Shown piece after piece: positions 40,325 through 48,722 of a stretch of DNA of 64,000 bases (position 1 is its first letter; each line of letters begins with the position of its first letter). Location of the stretch: positions 186,001 to 250,000 of the forward strand of contig CAWJWD010000007.1 in assembly GCA_963846505.1 (NCBI GenBank), written 5' to 3'. Both the position numbers and the translations under genes were made by a program. The notes beneath the pieces were generated by a model. That model did no database searches and had not been told where the DNA came from. It saw nothing but the letters and a program-made list of their open reading frames with translations. The stretch is from JACVRW01 sp963846505 (GTDB taxonomy: Bacteria > Actinomycetota > Thermoleophilia > Solirubrobacterales > Thermoleophilaceae).

Positions 40325-40498
40325 ATGTCCAGCGACGCGCACGGAAGCCAGCGGGTACAGGAGGCACGGCGGGTGTTGCTCGCCAAGCGGGCGCGGGCGA
40401 GTCTCGAGCGGCAACGGGCCGGGCGCGCCTGGATCAACGGGCGCGAGGTCGGCGGCACGGATCCGCGTCTCGCGCACCTGCGCGCGGTCTACGACTGA
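40325..40498 (+). CDS. Small basic hypothetical protein, 57 residues
   Basis: ATG at 40325 opens a frame of 57 codons: MSSDAHGSQRVQEARRVLLA, then basic KRARASLERQRAGRAW and NGREVGGTDPRLAHLRAVYD. It is helical and Arg-rich. It is the only sizeable frame between capA and the ABC exporter. Coding status is uncertain. Confidence 0.4.
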   Translation: MSSDAHGSQRVQEARRVLLAKRARASLERQRAGRAWINGREVGGTDPRLAHLRAVYD

Positions 40499-40568
40499 GC
40501 TGAACCCCGCGCACGGCTTCACCGGCTGATCACCGCCTGTCCGCCGTACCCCGTAGGCTGATCGGTTC

Positions 40569-41561
40569 GTGTCCGATACGGGTACAGAGCACGCAATCGA
40601 GGTCCAGGGGCTGCGCAAGTCCTTCGGCGACGTGCACGCGCTCGCCGGCATCGACCTGCAGGTGCCGGCCGGCACGGTGCTCGGCCTGCTCGGCCCCAAC
40701 GGCGCGGGCAAGACGACCGCGGTGCGCATCCTCACCACGCTGCTGCCGCCCGACGGCGGCAGCGCCCGCGTCGCCGGGCTCGACGTCGTCGGGGACGCCG
40801 CCAAGCTGCGTTCGCAGATCGGGCTCGCGGGTCAGTACGCCGCCGTCGACGAGAACCTCAACGGACGCGAGAACCTCGAGATGGTCGGCCGGCTCTACCA
40901 CCTCGGCGGCGCCTCCTCGCGCGAGCGCGCGGACGAGCTGCTCGAGCGCTTCGACCTCCAGCACGCCGCCAAGCGGCTCGTGCGCACCTACTCCGGCGGC
41001 ATGCGCCGCCGGCTCGACCTGGCCGCCGCGCTCGTGGCGCGACCGCCGGTGATCTTCCTCGACGAGCCGACCACCGGTCTCGACCCGCGCAGCCGGCTCA
41101 GCCTCTGGGAGACGATCGAAGCGCGCGTCGCCGCGGGCGTGACGGTGCTGCTGACGACGCAGTACCTCGACGAGGCCGACCGGCTGGCCGACCGCATCGC
41201 CGTGATCGACCAGGGCCAGGTGATCGCCGAGGGCACCTCGGACGAGCTCAAGGACCGCGTCGGCGGCGAGCGGCTGGAGGTGACGCTCGGGGACGTCGCG
41301 CAGTCCCAGGCGGCGATCGACGCGCTCGCGCCGCTGGCCGAGGAGCCGCCGGTCTGCGAGCAGGGCGTCGTGGCGCTGCCGATGAAGCGCAGCGGCGGCG
41401 AGATCGCCGAGGCCGTACGCCGGCTCGACGGCGCGGGCGTCGAGATCGAGGACATCGCGGTGCGTCGCCCGACGCTCGACGACGTCTTCATCGGCCTCAC
41501 CGGGCACGCGGCCGAAGAGGTCGAGGAAGAGGAGAACGGCGAGCGGGAGGAAGCGGCGTGA
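40569..41561 (+). CDS. ABC transporter ATP-binding protein (DrrA/daunorubicin-resistance type)
   Basis: 330 residues. GLRKSFGDVHALAGIDLQVP, Walker A GPNGAGKTT, YSGGMRRRLDLAAALV, IFLDEPTTGLDPRSR and the DrrA-like C-terminal part (RRPTLDDVFIGLTGHAAEE). It powers an efflux permease encoded immediately downstream (4-bp overlap). Substrates of such exporters range from antibiotics to lipids; none can be assigned. Confidence 0.9.
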   Translation: MSDTGTEHAIEVQGLRKSFGDVHALAGIDLQVPAGTVLGLLGPNGAGKTTAVRILTTLLPPDGGSARVAGLDVVGDAAKLRSQIGLAGQYAAVDENLNGRENLEMVGRLYHLGGASSRERADELLERFDLQHAAKRLVRTYSGGMRRRLDLAAALVARPPVIFLDEPTTGLDPRSRLSLWETIEARVAAGVTVLLTTQYLDEADRLADRIAVIDQGQVIAEGTSDELKDRVGGERLEVTLGDVAQSQAAIDALAPLAEEPPVCEQGVVALPMKRSGGEIAEAVRRLDGAGVEIEDIAVRRPTLDDVFIGLTGHAAEEVEEEENGEREEAA

Positions 41562-42328
41562 AACTCACCTACGCGATCTCGGACACGCTCGTCCTGACCT
41601 GGCGCAACCTGCTGCGGATCCCGCGCCAGCCGGACCTGCTGATCGGCTTCACGATCCAGCCGATCATGTTCGTGCTGCTGTTCGTCTACGTCTTCGGCGG
41701 CGCGATCCAGACGCCCGGTCACGACTACGTCGACTTCCTGATGCCGGGCATCATCGTCCAGACGATGTCCTTCGGCGGCTTCGTCACCGCGCTCGGCCTC
41801 GCCGACGACCTGCGCAAGGGCCTGATCGACCGCTTCCGCTCGCTGCCGATGGCGCGCTCGGCGGTGCTCGCCGGCCGTACGACCGCCGACGTCGTCACGA
41901 ACCTGATCTCGCTGACGATCATGGTCGTCGTCGGCCTGCTGGTCGGCTTCCACTTCACAGCCAACGCCTTCGAGATCGTCGGCGGCGTGTTGCTGATGCT
42001 GCTGTTCGGCTACGCCTTCTCGTGGATCTTCGCCTTCCTCGGTCTGAGTGCCTCGTCGGCCGAGTCGGCCCAGTCGCTCGGCTTCGTCGTGATCTTCCCG
42101 CTGACGTTCGCCTCCTCGGCCTTCGTGCCGACCGACTCCATGCCTGGCTGGCTGCAGACCTTCGCCGACGTCAATCCCTTCACGACCACGGTCGACGCCA
42201 TGCGCGCGCTCTGGATCGGGGATCCGGCGGGCAACGACGTCTGGGGCGCGGTCGCCTGGTCTGTCGGTCTGATCGCCGTGTTCGCGCCCCTGTCGGTGGC
42301 GCGCTACCGGCGCGCCGTCAGCGCCTGA
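41558..42328 (+). CDS. ABC-2 type transporter permease (DrrB-like)
   Basis: 256 residues, six membrane helices, with the ABC-2 pattern QPIMFVLLFVYVFGGAI, MPGIIVQTMSFGGFVTALGL, DLRKGLIDRFRSLPMARSAV and the late FPLTFASSAFVPTDSMPGWL then NPFTTTVDAMRAL. It partners the preceding ATPase. The end overlaps the convergent membrane-protein gene by 25 bp. Confidence 0.9.
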   Translation: MKLTYAISDTLVLTWRNLLRIPRQPDLLIGFTIQPIMFVLLFVYVFGGAIQTPGHDYVDFLMPGIIVQTMSFGGFVTALGLADDLRKGLIDRFRSLPMARSAVLAGRTTADVVTNLISLTIMVVVGLLVGFHFTANAFEIVGGVLLMLLFGYAFSWIFAFLGLSASSAESAQSLGFVVIFPLTFASSAFVPTDSMPGWLQTFADVNPFTTTVDAMRALWIGDPAGNDVWGAVAWSVGLIAVFAPLSVARYRRAVSA

Positions 42329-42762
42329 CGACGCTGGGCGATCCCCGTCGTCGGGACGCCGTGCGAGCCGGTGTACTCGTCGCGGCGCAGCAGCATCGCC
42401 ACGAGCATGCTCGGCCCCATCGCGACGTGTTCGATCATCATCAGCGCGTGGACGTCGTCGTCGGCTCCGGTCCAGAGCAGCGCGAGCGCGGCGAACGTGG
42501 GGAGGAACATCGCGGCGGCCATCTCCGCGCAGGGCTGCCAGCCGTGGCCGCGATGGTGCATCCACGCCACCATCGGCGCGGTCATGGTCACGGCCATTCC
42601 GAGTAGCAGCAGGGTCGGGGCGTCGTCGTAGAGCTCGGATCGGCTCATCCCGAGCGCGCCCAGCGCTAGGAGGGCTGGCGCACCGAGGACGAACATGCCG
42701 AGGAACATGGCGACCACCATCTCGAGGTAGTGGCGGGTGAAGTGGCGGACGGACGGGTTCAT
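42304..42762 (-). CDS. Met/His-rich four-helix membrane protein, possibly copper-linked
   Basis: 152 residues with four membrane segments (MVVAMFLGMFVLGAPALLAL, TLLLLGMAVTMTAPMVAWM, AAAMFLPTFAALALLW, MMIEHVAMGPSMLVAMLL) rich in Met, plus WMHHRGHGWQPC between helices 2 and 3. I know no function for the family. A CsoR-like G-tract palindrome (42804-42821) lies 42 bp upstream, and the Met/His/Cys content suits copper handling. The ATG at 42762 was chosen because the CCTGG... leader with GGAGTAATTCG lies just upstream. Confidence 0.65.
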   Translation of the reverse strand: MNPSVRHFTRHYLEMVVAMFLGMFVLGAPALLALGALGMSRSELYDDAPTLLLLGMAVTMTAPMVAWMHHRGHGWQPCAEMAAAMFLPTFAALALLWTGADDDVHALMMIEHVAMGPSMLVAMLLRRDEYTGSHGVPTTGIAQRRQALTARR

Positions 42763-42803
42763 CGAATTACTCCTGGGGGGTATCGGGGACAGCGCGCACC
42801 ATA

Positions 42804-42821
42804 ACACCCCATGGGGGTATG
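42804..42821 (-). promoter_or_regulatory. CsoR-like copper operator
   Basis: ACACCCCATGGGGGTATG contains the palindrome CCCCATGGGG and closely resembles copper operators of the form TACCC-TA-GGGGGTATG bound by CsoR. A second G-rich element (GGGGGGTAT) lies next to the Shine-Dalgarno at 42774-42782. Position fits the promoter of the minus-strand membrane protein. Confidence 0.5.
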
Positions 42822-42831
42822 TCCAGTGCGG

Positions 42832-43821
42832 CTATCCGAACACTGCGCCGCTCGACCGAAAGCGTGCTCGGTAGTCGGACGGTCCGACGCCGAGGACGCG
42901 CAGGAAGGCGCGGCGCATCGTCTCGGGGCTGCCGAAGCCGCAGCTGGCCGCGACCGTCTCGACCGGCGTCGGGGCGCGCTCGAGCTGCTCGCGGGCGGCC
43001 TCGACGCGGATCCGCTCGACGAAGCGAGCCGGCGTCGTTCCCGTCTGGTCGGCGAACAGGCGCCGTAGGTGACGTTCCGAGACGGCGGCACGCTTGGCGA
43101 GCTGGGCGAGGCGATGGTCGGCGGCGGGCTCGGCGACGATGGCGTCGAGCAGCTGGCGGACCGGCGGGGTGATCGTGCCGGGGAGCGCCAGGCGTTCGGA
43201 GAACTGGGACTGGCCTCCTGGCCGCTGGAGGAACATGACCGTCCAGCGCGCGACCGAGCGGGCGACGTCCGGTCCGTGGTCCTCCTCGATCAGCGCGAGC
43301 GTGAGGTCCATGCCCGCGGTCGCGCCGGCGGAGGTCACGGTGGCGTTGTCGCGAACGAAGATCCGGTCGGACTCCACGCGGACGCGAGGGTGGCGGCGGG
43401 CGAGGTCGGCGCAGAAGGCCCAGTGGGTCGTCGCGGCCTTGCCGTCGAGCAGCCCCGCGCTCGCGAGCAGGAACGCGCCGGTGCAGACCGAGCACGTGCG
43501 GCGAGCGCCGGCGGAGATGCGCTGCAAGCCGGACGTCAGGCGCGGGTCGCCTACGACCTCGCCGACCCGCATGCCGCCGCCGACGATCAGCGTGTCGACC
43601 GCGCGCGGCCGGACGCGACCGAGCGACGTGTCGGCGGCGAGCCGCATCCCCACCGATCCGCGCACCGGCTCGCCGTCGGGGGTGGCGACCGTCACGCGGT
43701 AGCCGCGCTGGCCGCCGAGCACTTGCGTGGCCGCGTCCAACATCTCGGCCGGACCGACGAGGTTGAGCAGCTGCATGCCGTCGAAGCCGACGAGCACGAC
43801 CTGACGTTTCGACGCCGCCAC
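42832..43821 (-). CDS. GlxA-family transcriptional regulator (DJ-1/PfpI plus AraC domains)
   Basis: 329 residues. Residues about 8-180 are an amidase-like DJ-1/PfpI domain (VVLVGFDGMQLLNLVGPAEM, the nucleophile-elbow region RTCSVCTGAFLLASAGLLDG). Residues about 220-320 are a double AraC helix-turn-helix (LAQLAKRAAVSERHLRRLF, VAASCGFGSPETMRRAF, DYRARF). Such activators sense small amines or aldehydes. It diverges from the lactonase-like gene, the likely target. GTG at 43821 is used. Confidence 0.88.
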   Translation of the reverse strand: MAASKRQVVLVGFDGMQLLNLVGPAEMLDAATQVLGGQRGYRVTVATPDGEPVRGSVGMRLAADTSLGRVRPRAVDTLIVGGGMRVGEVVGDPRLTSGLQRISAGARRTCSVCTGAFLLASAGLLDGKAATTHWAFCADLARRHPRVRVESDRIFVRDNATVTSAGATAGMDLTLALIEEDHGPDVARSVARWTVMFLQRPGGQSQFSERLALPGTITPPVRQLLDAIVAEPAADHRLAQLAKRAAVSERHLRRLFADQTGTTPARFVERIRVEAAREQLERAPTPVETVAASCGFGSPETMRRAFLRVLGVGPSDYRARFRSSGAVFG

Positions 43822-43926
43822 GAGCTTGATGGTGAAGCGCGAGGCAGGCGTCCGCAAGGACGTGCATCCCTCGCATCCGGCCAGACCTCGCTCGCCGGCC
43901 GCACGCCGCTGGTAGTCATCCCGACC

Positions 43927-44685
43927 ATGAACGTCGAGATGTTCAACGTCGGTTGGCTGACCGCGACCGAGGGCCTGATGCGGTCGGGTGGCAGCGCGGA
44001 CGAGTCGATCCGCTTCCCCGTGCCGGCATTCGTCGTCGAGACGGCGACCGAGCGCATCCTGATCGACACCGGACTGCACCCCGCGGCGGTCGCCGATCCC
44101 GGCGGCTTCTACGCGGGCGCCGAGGGGCTCGCGGCGTTCGGGTTGGAGCAGGAGCTCAGCATCGCCGACCAGGTCGACCTGACCACGCTCACCAAGGTGG
44201 TGCTCACCCACCTGCACTTCGACCATGCCGGCGCGCTGTCGCTCGTCCCGGCCGAGGTGCCGCTCGTCGTCCAGCGCAGCGAGTGGGCCGCCGGGCATGA
44301 CGAGGCAGCGGTCCGGCGCAACTTCTACCTCCCGCGCGACTACGCCGGCGGCGAGCGGAGCGTCGAGCTGGTCGACGGCGACCACGACCTGCTCGGCGAC
44401 GGCTCGATCCGGCTCCTGCTGACGCCCGGGCATACGCCCGGACACCAGTCCGTCCAGCTCGGCGGCCTCGTCCTCGGCGCCGACGTCACCCATCTCGCGG
44501 CGGGGTTGGACGACCATCGCTTCCCGGTCTTCGGCGACGATCACGCCGCACAGGGCCGCTCCGCCGACCGTCTGAGGGCGATGCGCGACGCCGGGCACAC
44601 CGTCCTCCCTGGTCACGACCCCGAGGTCCTGCGGCCCGGGCCGGTGACGAGCGGGGCAGGGGCCGCTCCAACGGCCGACAATTGA
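43927..44685 (+). CDS. Metallo-beta-lactamase-fold hydrolase, N-acyl-homoserine-lactonase-like
   Basis: 252 residues. The dinuclear zinc motif THLHFDHAG (His95-His100), TPGHTPGHQSVQL and a late GHD (VLPGHDPEVL) give the AiiA/AttM-type ligand set. ERILIDTGLHP and a long substrate loop follow that subfamily. It may open lactone rings, for instance quorum signals, but other ester or lactone substrates are possible. The divergent GlxA regulator is about 105 bp away. Confidence 0.83.
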   Translation: MNVEMFNVGWLTATEGLMRSGGSADESIRFPVPAFVVETATERILIDTGLHPAAVADPGGFYAGAEGLAAFGLEQELSIADQVDLTTLTKVVLTHLHFDHAGALSLVPAEVPLVVQRSEWAAGHDEAAVRRNFYLPRDYAGGERSVELVDGDHDLLGDGSIRLLLTPGHTPGHQSVQLGGLVLGADVTHLAAGLDDHRFPVFGDDHAAQGRSADRLRAMRDAGHTVLPGHDPEVLRPGPVTSGAGAAPTADN

Positions 44686-44721
44686 TATTCATTTCTAGAA
44701 TCGAGCGCTAGTATCTGAGAA

Positions 44722-44877
44722 GTGAGCAACGAGATCCTCGGCGACGTGCCGGAGACTGCACGACGGGAGCGCGCGCGGGCAGACCTGTTGCGCGGCCGGC
44801 AGCTGCGGCAAGTCCGGCGGCGGCTGCAGGGACAGGTCACTCGAGTCCTTCGCGGGCGGCTGCCACAGGGGCGCTGA
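44722..44877 (+). CDS. Small Arg-rich hypothetical protein, 51 residues
   Basis: A GTG-started frame: VSNEILGDVPETARRERARA, then LLRGRQLRQVRRRLQGQ and TRVLRGRLPQGR. It is very basic and helical. A TAGTAT box 8 bp upstream suggests a leaderless or nearly leaderless transcript, in AT-rich DNA (44685-44720). The next gene begins 1 bp after its stop, so it looks like the first gene of a small operon ending in the desaturase. Confidence 0.5.
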   Translation: MSNEILGDVPETARRERARADLLRGRQLRQVRRRLQGQVTRVLRGRLPQGR

Positions 44878-44878
44878 C

Positions 44879-45385
44879 GTGCCGCTGCGTGACATGCGCG
44901 TGCTGGCGCGAGCGGTCCGGGACGGTCGCGGGGTGGCCGCGGCCTTGCGCTATCTCAACGCCCACCGCTCCGAGCCGGACGCGATGGTGCTCGCCGACGC
45001 GCTGGCGCGCTTCCTGATCGAGCGCTGCGAGTCCCAGCACACGGGTTGGCGGACCATTCGCCGCCTCGTCGTGGAGTCGTCGGCCGATCCGCCCTGGCAG
45101 CGGTGCGCTCGTCGCGCGGCGACGCAGCTCAGCTACGACCTGCTCGAGGGCCCCCAGGCCGGCGGGAACACGCGCTTGGGCCCGGCGCGGCACCTGGCCG
45201 CCAAGCGTCAGGCGGAGCAGCTCGCCCCGTACGTCGACGGCCAGTCGATGCTTGCCGTGCTCGGACTCGCCGCACGGCCGGTGACATCCGCGCGCTGGAC
45301 CGCCGCACTGGCCGGCGCGGTCGACGCCCGTTCGCGCCAACAGGTCGCGCTCAAGCTCGATCAGGCGCTCGGCGCCCCAGCCTGA
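44879..45385 (+). CDS. Hypothetical protein, 168 residues
   Basis: A mainly helical protein with no signal peptide: VLARAVRDGRGVAAALRYLN, ADALARFLIERCESQHTGWR, LAAKRQAEQLAPYVDGQSML and SRQQVALKLDQALGAPA. I recognise no family. It starts 1 bp after the small basic protein and is followed 14 bp later by a winged-helix gene, so it is probably co-expressed with these. Confidence 0.55.
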   Translation: MPLRDMRVLARAVRDGRGVAAALRYLNAHRSEPDAMVLADALARFLIERCESQHTGWRTIRRLVVESSADPPWQRCARRAATQLSYDLLEGPQAGGNTRLGPARHLAAKRQAEQLAPYVDGQSMLAVLGLAARPVTSARWTAALAGAVDARSRQQVALKLDQALGAPA

Positions 45386-45399
45386 ACGGCCCGCTGGCC

Positions 45400-45684
45400 A
45401 TGGCCGACTGGACCTTCCTGAGCAACCACGGGCTCGTGTTGCTCAGCATCGCCGAGGATCCCGGGATCCGCCTGCGCGACGTCGGCGAGCGCGTCGGCAT
45501 CACCGAGCGGGCCGCGCATCGCATCGTCACAGAGCTCGTCGACGCGGGCTACCTCGTGCGCGAGCGCAACGGACGGCGCAACCGCTACGAGATCAGCGAC
45601 GACCGCACGCTGCCCGAGCCGCTCGCCAGCGACAAGAAGCTCGGCGACCTGCTGCGGTTCTTCACTCCAGGGAGGCAGACATGA
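45400..45684 (+). CDS. Winged-helix (MarR-like) regulator
   Basis: 94 residues: TFLSNHGLVLLSIAEDPGIR, LRDVGERVGITERAAHRIVT and ELVDAGYLVRERNGRRNRYE with a short acidic tail. It is a single winged helix. The ATGA overlap with the desaturase gene suggests it regulates membrane lipid desaturation, though that is inference. Confidence 0.78.
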   Translation: MADWTFLSNHGLVLLSIAEDPGIRLRDVGERVGITERAAHRIVTELVDAGYLVRERNGRRNRYEISDDRTLPEPLASDKKLGDLLRFFTPGRQT

Positions 45685-46614
45685 ACTCCACGCTTTCGGC
45701 CGACGTCGAACCCGTTGCGAACGAGACGCTGCACCGAACGGTCACGGGCCTGATCACGGTCGTGCCGATCCTCGCGCTCGGCCTGGTCGCATGGCAGGCC
45801 TGGGGCAGTGCGCTGCGCGTCAGCGACCTGATCGTGTTCGCGATCATGTACCTCGCGACCGGGCTGGGCGTGACGGTGGGATTCCACCGCCACCTCACCC
45901 ACCGCAGCTTCAAGACCACGCCGACCCTGCACGCCCTGTTCGCGGCGCTCGGCTCGGCTGCCATCGAGGGGCCGGTGATCTCCTGGGTCGCCGACCATCG
46001 CAAGCACCATCGCTTCTCCGACGAGGAAGGCGATCCGCACAGCCCGCACGTCGGTCACGGTGGCGGCGTCAAGGGCGCGCTGGCCGGTCTCGCGCACGCG
46101 CACGTCGGCTGGCTGTTCGTCCACGACCAGCGCGGCAAGCGAGCGCGCTACGCGCCCGACCTGCTCGCCGACCCGATCGTCTGCTTCGTCGACCGGACGT
46201 TCCTGCTCTGGGTCGCAGCAGGCCTGGCGCTGCCGTTCGCGCTCGGGTTCGCGATCGGCGGCTCGATCGACGCGGCGCTGACGGGCCTGCTGTGGGGAGG
46301 CGCGGTGCGGATGCTCGTCCTCCATCACGTGACCTACAGCATCAACTCCCTCTGTCATTTCTTCGGCCGTCGCAGGTTCCAGACCGGCGACCAGTCGCGC
46401 AACCTCGCCTGGCTCGCGCTGCCCTCGCTCGGCGAGGCCTGGCACCACAACCACCACGCCTTCCCGACCGTCGGCTCGTCACGGGCTGCGCCGCATCGAG
46501 CTCGACCCCTCCGCGTGGGTGATCGCGCTGCTCGAGCGCCTGAACCTCGCCTGGGACGTGGTGCGGATCTCGCCCGAGCACCAGCAGCGCAAGCTGGCGC
46601 CCCAAGCGCCGTGA
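45681..46614 (+). pseudogene. Acyl-CoA (delta-9 type) fatty acid desaturase (frame disrupted once)
   Basis: A membrane di-iron desaturase of about 310 residues. The three histidine boxes are intact: HRHLTH (69-74), HRKHH (106-110) and HHNHH (about 256-260). Hydrophobic segments follow residues 20-60 and 160-200. An extra G at about 46470, right after the third box (HAFPT), shifts the last approximately 45 codons; the corrected end is RRIELDPSAWVIALLERLNL and stops at 46612-46614. It inserts a double bond into acyl chains. Because the break is a single base after the catalytic part, a sequence error is likely. Confidence 0.82.
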
Positions 46615-47429
46615 GCGCGGCTCGCGACACCGAGCTCGGTGTCGGCTGCACCTTCGAGCTGGACGCGCCCCAGCCCGTGTCGGCGGTCGTGCAGGTCGCC
46701 CCGTCGCCGCAGCCCGACATGGCGCTGCGTCACGAGCGCTGGGACACCGACGCGGCCCACCACGGCTACGTCGACCTCTACGGCAACCGCTGCGAGCGCC
46801 TGGAGATCCCCGCCGGCAGATCGAGGCTGGCGTATGCGGCCGACGTGTCGCTCAGCAGTCCAGCCGACGTGATCGAGCCGGGTCTCGGCGAGGTTCCGGT
46901 GAGCGCGCTGTCGGACGAGTTGCTGAGCTTCGTGCTGCCGAGCAGGTTCTGCCTGCCAGACGAGCTCGGCAGCGAGGCCTGGGAGTGCTTCGGCGCGGTG
47001 GCGCCCGGCTGGCAGCGAGTCCAAGCGGTGGTCGACTTCGTCCACGGCCACCTCGACTGGGTGCCCGGCAGCTCCAACCCGTGGACGACCGCCGTCGACG
47101 CCCATCGCGCCGGCCAGGGCGTGTGCCGCGACTTCGCCCACCTGGCCATCAGCTTCTGTCGTGCCCTCAACATCCCGGCCCGCTACGTGTTCGGGTACAT
47201 CCCCGAGATCGACGTCCCTGCGCCGGTCGAGCCGATGGACTTCGCCGCCTGGTTCGAGGCCTACCTCGACGGTGGCTGGCACACCTTCGACGCACGCAAC
47301 AACGCGCCGCGCACCGGCCGCGTGATCGTCGGCCGCGGCCGTGACGCCGTCGACGTTGCGCTGATCACCTCGTTTGGCGCGCTGACGCTGACCGGCTTCG
47401 AGGTGCGCGCAGAGCGACTCGGGCCCTAG
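46611..47429 (+). CDS. Transglutaminase-like cysteine protease-fold protein
   Basis: 272 residues. An N-terminal beta-rich domain (VGCTFELDAPQPVSAVVQVA) is followed by the transglutaminase core: Cys172 in GQGVCRDFAHLAISFCRALN, His224 in WHTFDARN and Asp227, the complete triad. Proteins of this type occur widely in bacteria and may act as cysteine proteases or amidases. The GTG start overlaps the desaturase stop. Confidence 0.87.
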   Translation: MSAARDTELGVGCTFELDAPQPVSAVVQVAPSPQPDMALRHERWDTDAAHHGYVDLYGNRCERLEIPAGRSRLAYAADVSLSSPADVIEPGLGEVPVSALSDELLSFVLPSRFCLPDELGSEAWECFGAVAPGWQRVQAVVDFVHGHLDWVPGSSNPWTTAVDAHRAGQGVCRDFAHLAISFCRALNIPARYVFGYIPEIDVPAPVEPMDFAAWFEAYLDGGWHTFDARNNAPRTGRVIVGRGRDAVDVALITSFGALTLTGFEVRAERLGP

Positions 47430-47624
47430 GGCCTGCGCGCTCCCTCCCGCTGCGCGGGACGTGCCGGTTACCCGTACCTCGGCACGCCTGCTCGCCCCCC
47501 TGTCTGGCCATGGACGCGGACGGCATGCTGCTCCCTTCGCAACAACCGACCGTCCCCGAACCAGGGTGCAGGTTCAGGGCCGTGCCCCGATGTTCCGCGG
47601 ACGCTCCGCCGGAAGGCTGCAGAC

Positions 47625-48722
47625 ATGCCCTCCTACTCGCTCGACCACCAGCACGAACAGTCGCTCTCCGCGCTTCCGGCCGTCGAGCTGCGGCTGCTGG
47701 CGCGTCGCGCCGCCGTGCCCGCCGCGCTTGCCGTCGTAGCGGTCGTGGCGCTGGTCCTGGCGCGTGGGCCGCTGGAGGCCTTCTCCGACGCGCTCGGTCG
47801 AGCGCTCGACGCCGATCCACGTTGGGTCGGCGCCGCCGCGGCCTTCGAGCTGCTGTCCTTCGTCGGGTACGTGGCGCTGCTGTGGCTCGTCGGCCGTCAC
47901 GCCAGCCCGCGGCTGGGACTGCGCGAGAGCGCCGAGGTGACGCTCGCCGGCGCCGCGGCCACCCGCCTGATGCCCACGGGTGGCGTCGGAGGCGCGGCCC
48001 TGACGATCTGGGCCTTCCGGCGCGCGGGCCTCGGCGCTCGCGCCGCGACGCGCACGCTGCTCGGTTTCCTGGTGGTGCTCTACTCGGTCTTCCTCGCGTC
48101 GATCGTCGTGGCCGGTGGACTGCTGGCCCTCGGGCTCGCGCCCGGTGGCGGCCCACTTGCGCTGACCGCGCTGCCCGCGATCGCCGCCGCACTGCTGATC
48201 GCCGTCGCGCTGGTGTTCGCTGCCCGCCCGCCCACCGGCGCGAGGCGCGTTGCCACCCCAGGGCCGGGCGCGTCGCGCTCGACTCGCGCTCGGGCCGCGC
48301 TGCACGGCGCCCGCGCCATCGTCGGTGGCGCGGTGCGCGACGCGTTCGCGCTCGTCCGCTCCTGCGACGTGCGCCTGGTCGGGGCAGTGGCGTGGTGGGC
48401 GTTCGACGCGGCGGTGCTGTGGGCGATGCTGCACGCGCTGGGCACGCCGCCCCCGCTGGCCGTGGTCGTGCTGGCCTACTTCGTCGGGCAGGTCGCCAAC
48501 ACGATCCCCGTTCCCGGCGCCGCCAGCGGCGGTCTCGTCGGCGTGCTGCTCGCCTTCGGCGTGCAGGCGGACCTCGCGCTCGCCGCCGTGCTCGCCTACC
48601 GCTCGGTGGCGATCTGGCTGCCCATCCCGATGGGCCTGGTCGCCCTCGCCAGCCTGCGTCGCACGCTCGCCCGCTGGACCGACGAGACCACCACCGCCAC
48701 GCCGGTAGGTTTCGCTGCATGA
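47625..48722 (+). CDS. Lysylphosphatidylglycerol synthase/flippase-like integral membrane protein
   Basis: 365 residues with about eight hydrophobic helices, of the UPF0104/YbhN type. Recognisable are ESAEVTLAGAAATRLMPTGG (the conserved polar helix), RTLLGFLVVLYSVFLASIVV and FVGQVANTIPVPGAASGGLV GVLLA. Members move or modify lipids, or are the transmembrane part of MprF-like proteins; no synthase domain is attached. The region 47430-47624 upstream shows no gene. Confidence 0.8.
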   Translation: MPSYSLDHQHEQSLSALPAVELRLLARRAAVPAALAVVAVVALVLARGPLEAFSDALGRALDADPRWVGAAAAFELLSFVGYVALLWLVGRHASPRLGLRESAEVTLAGAAATRLMPTGGVGGAALTIWAFRRAGLGARAATRTLLGFLVVLYSVFLASIVVAGGLLALGLAPGGGPLALTALPAIAAALLIAVALVFAARPPTGARRVATPGPGASRSTRARAALHGARAIVGGAVRDAFALVRSCDVRLVGAVAWWAFDAAVLWAMLHALGTPPPLAVVVLAYFVGQVANTIPVPGAASGGLVGVLLAFGVQADLALAAVLAYRSVAIWLPIPMGLVALASLRRTLARWTDETTTATPVGFAA

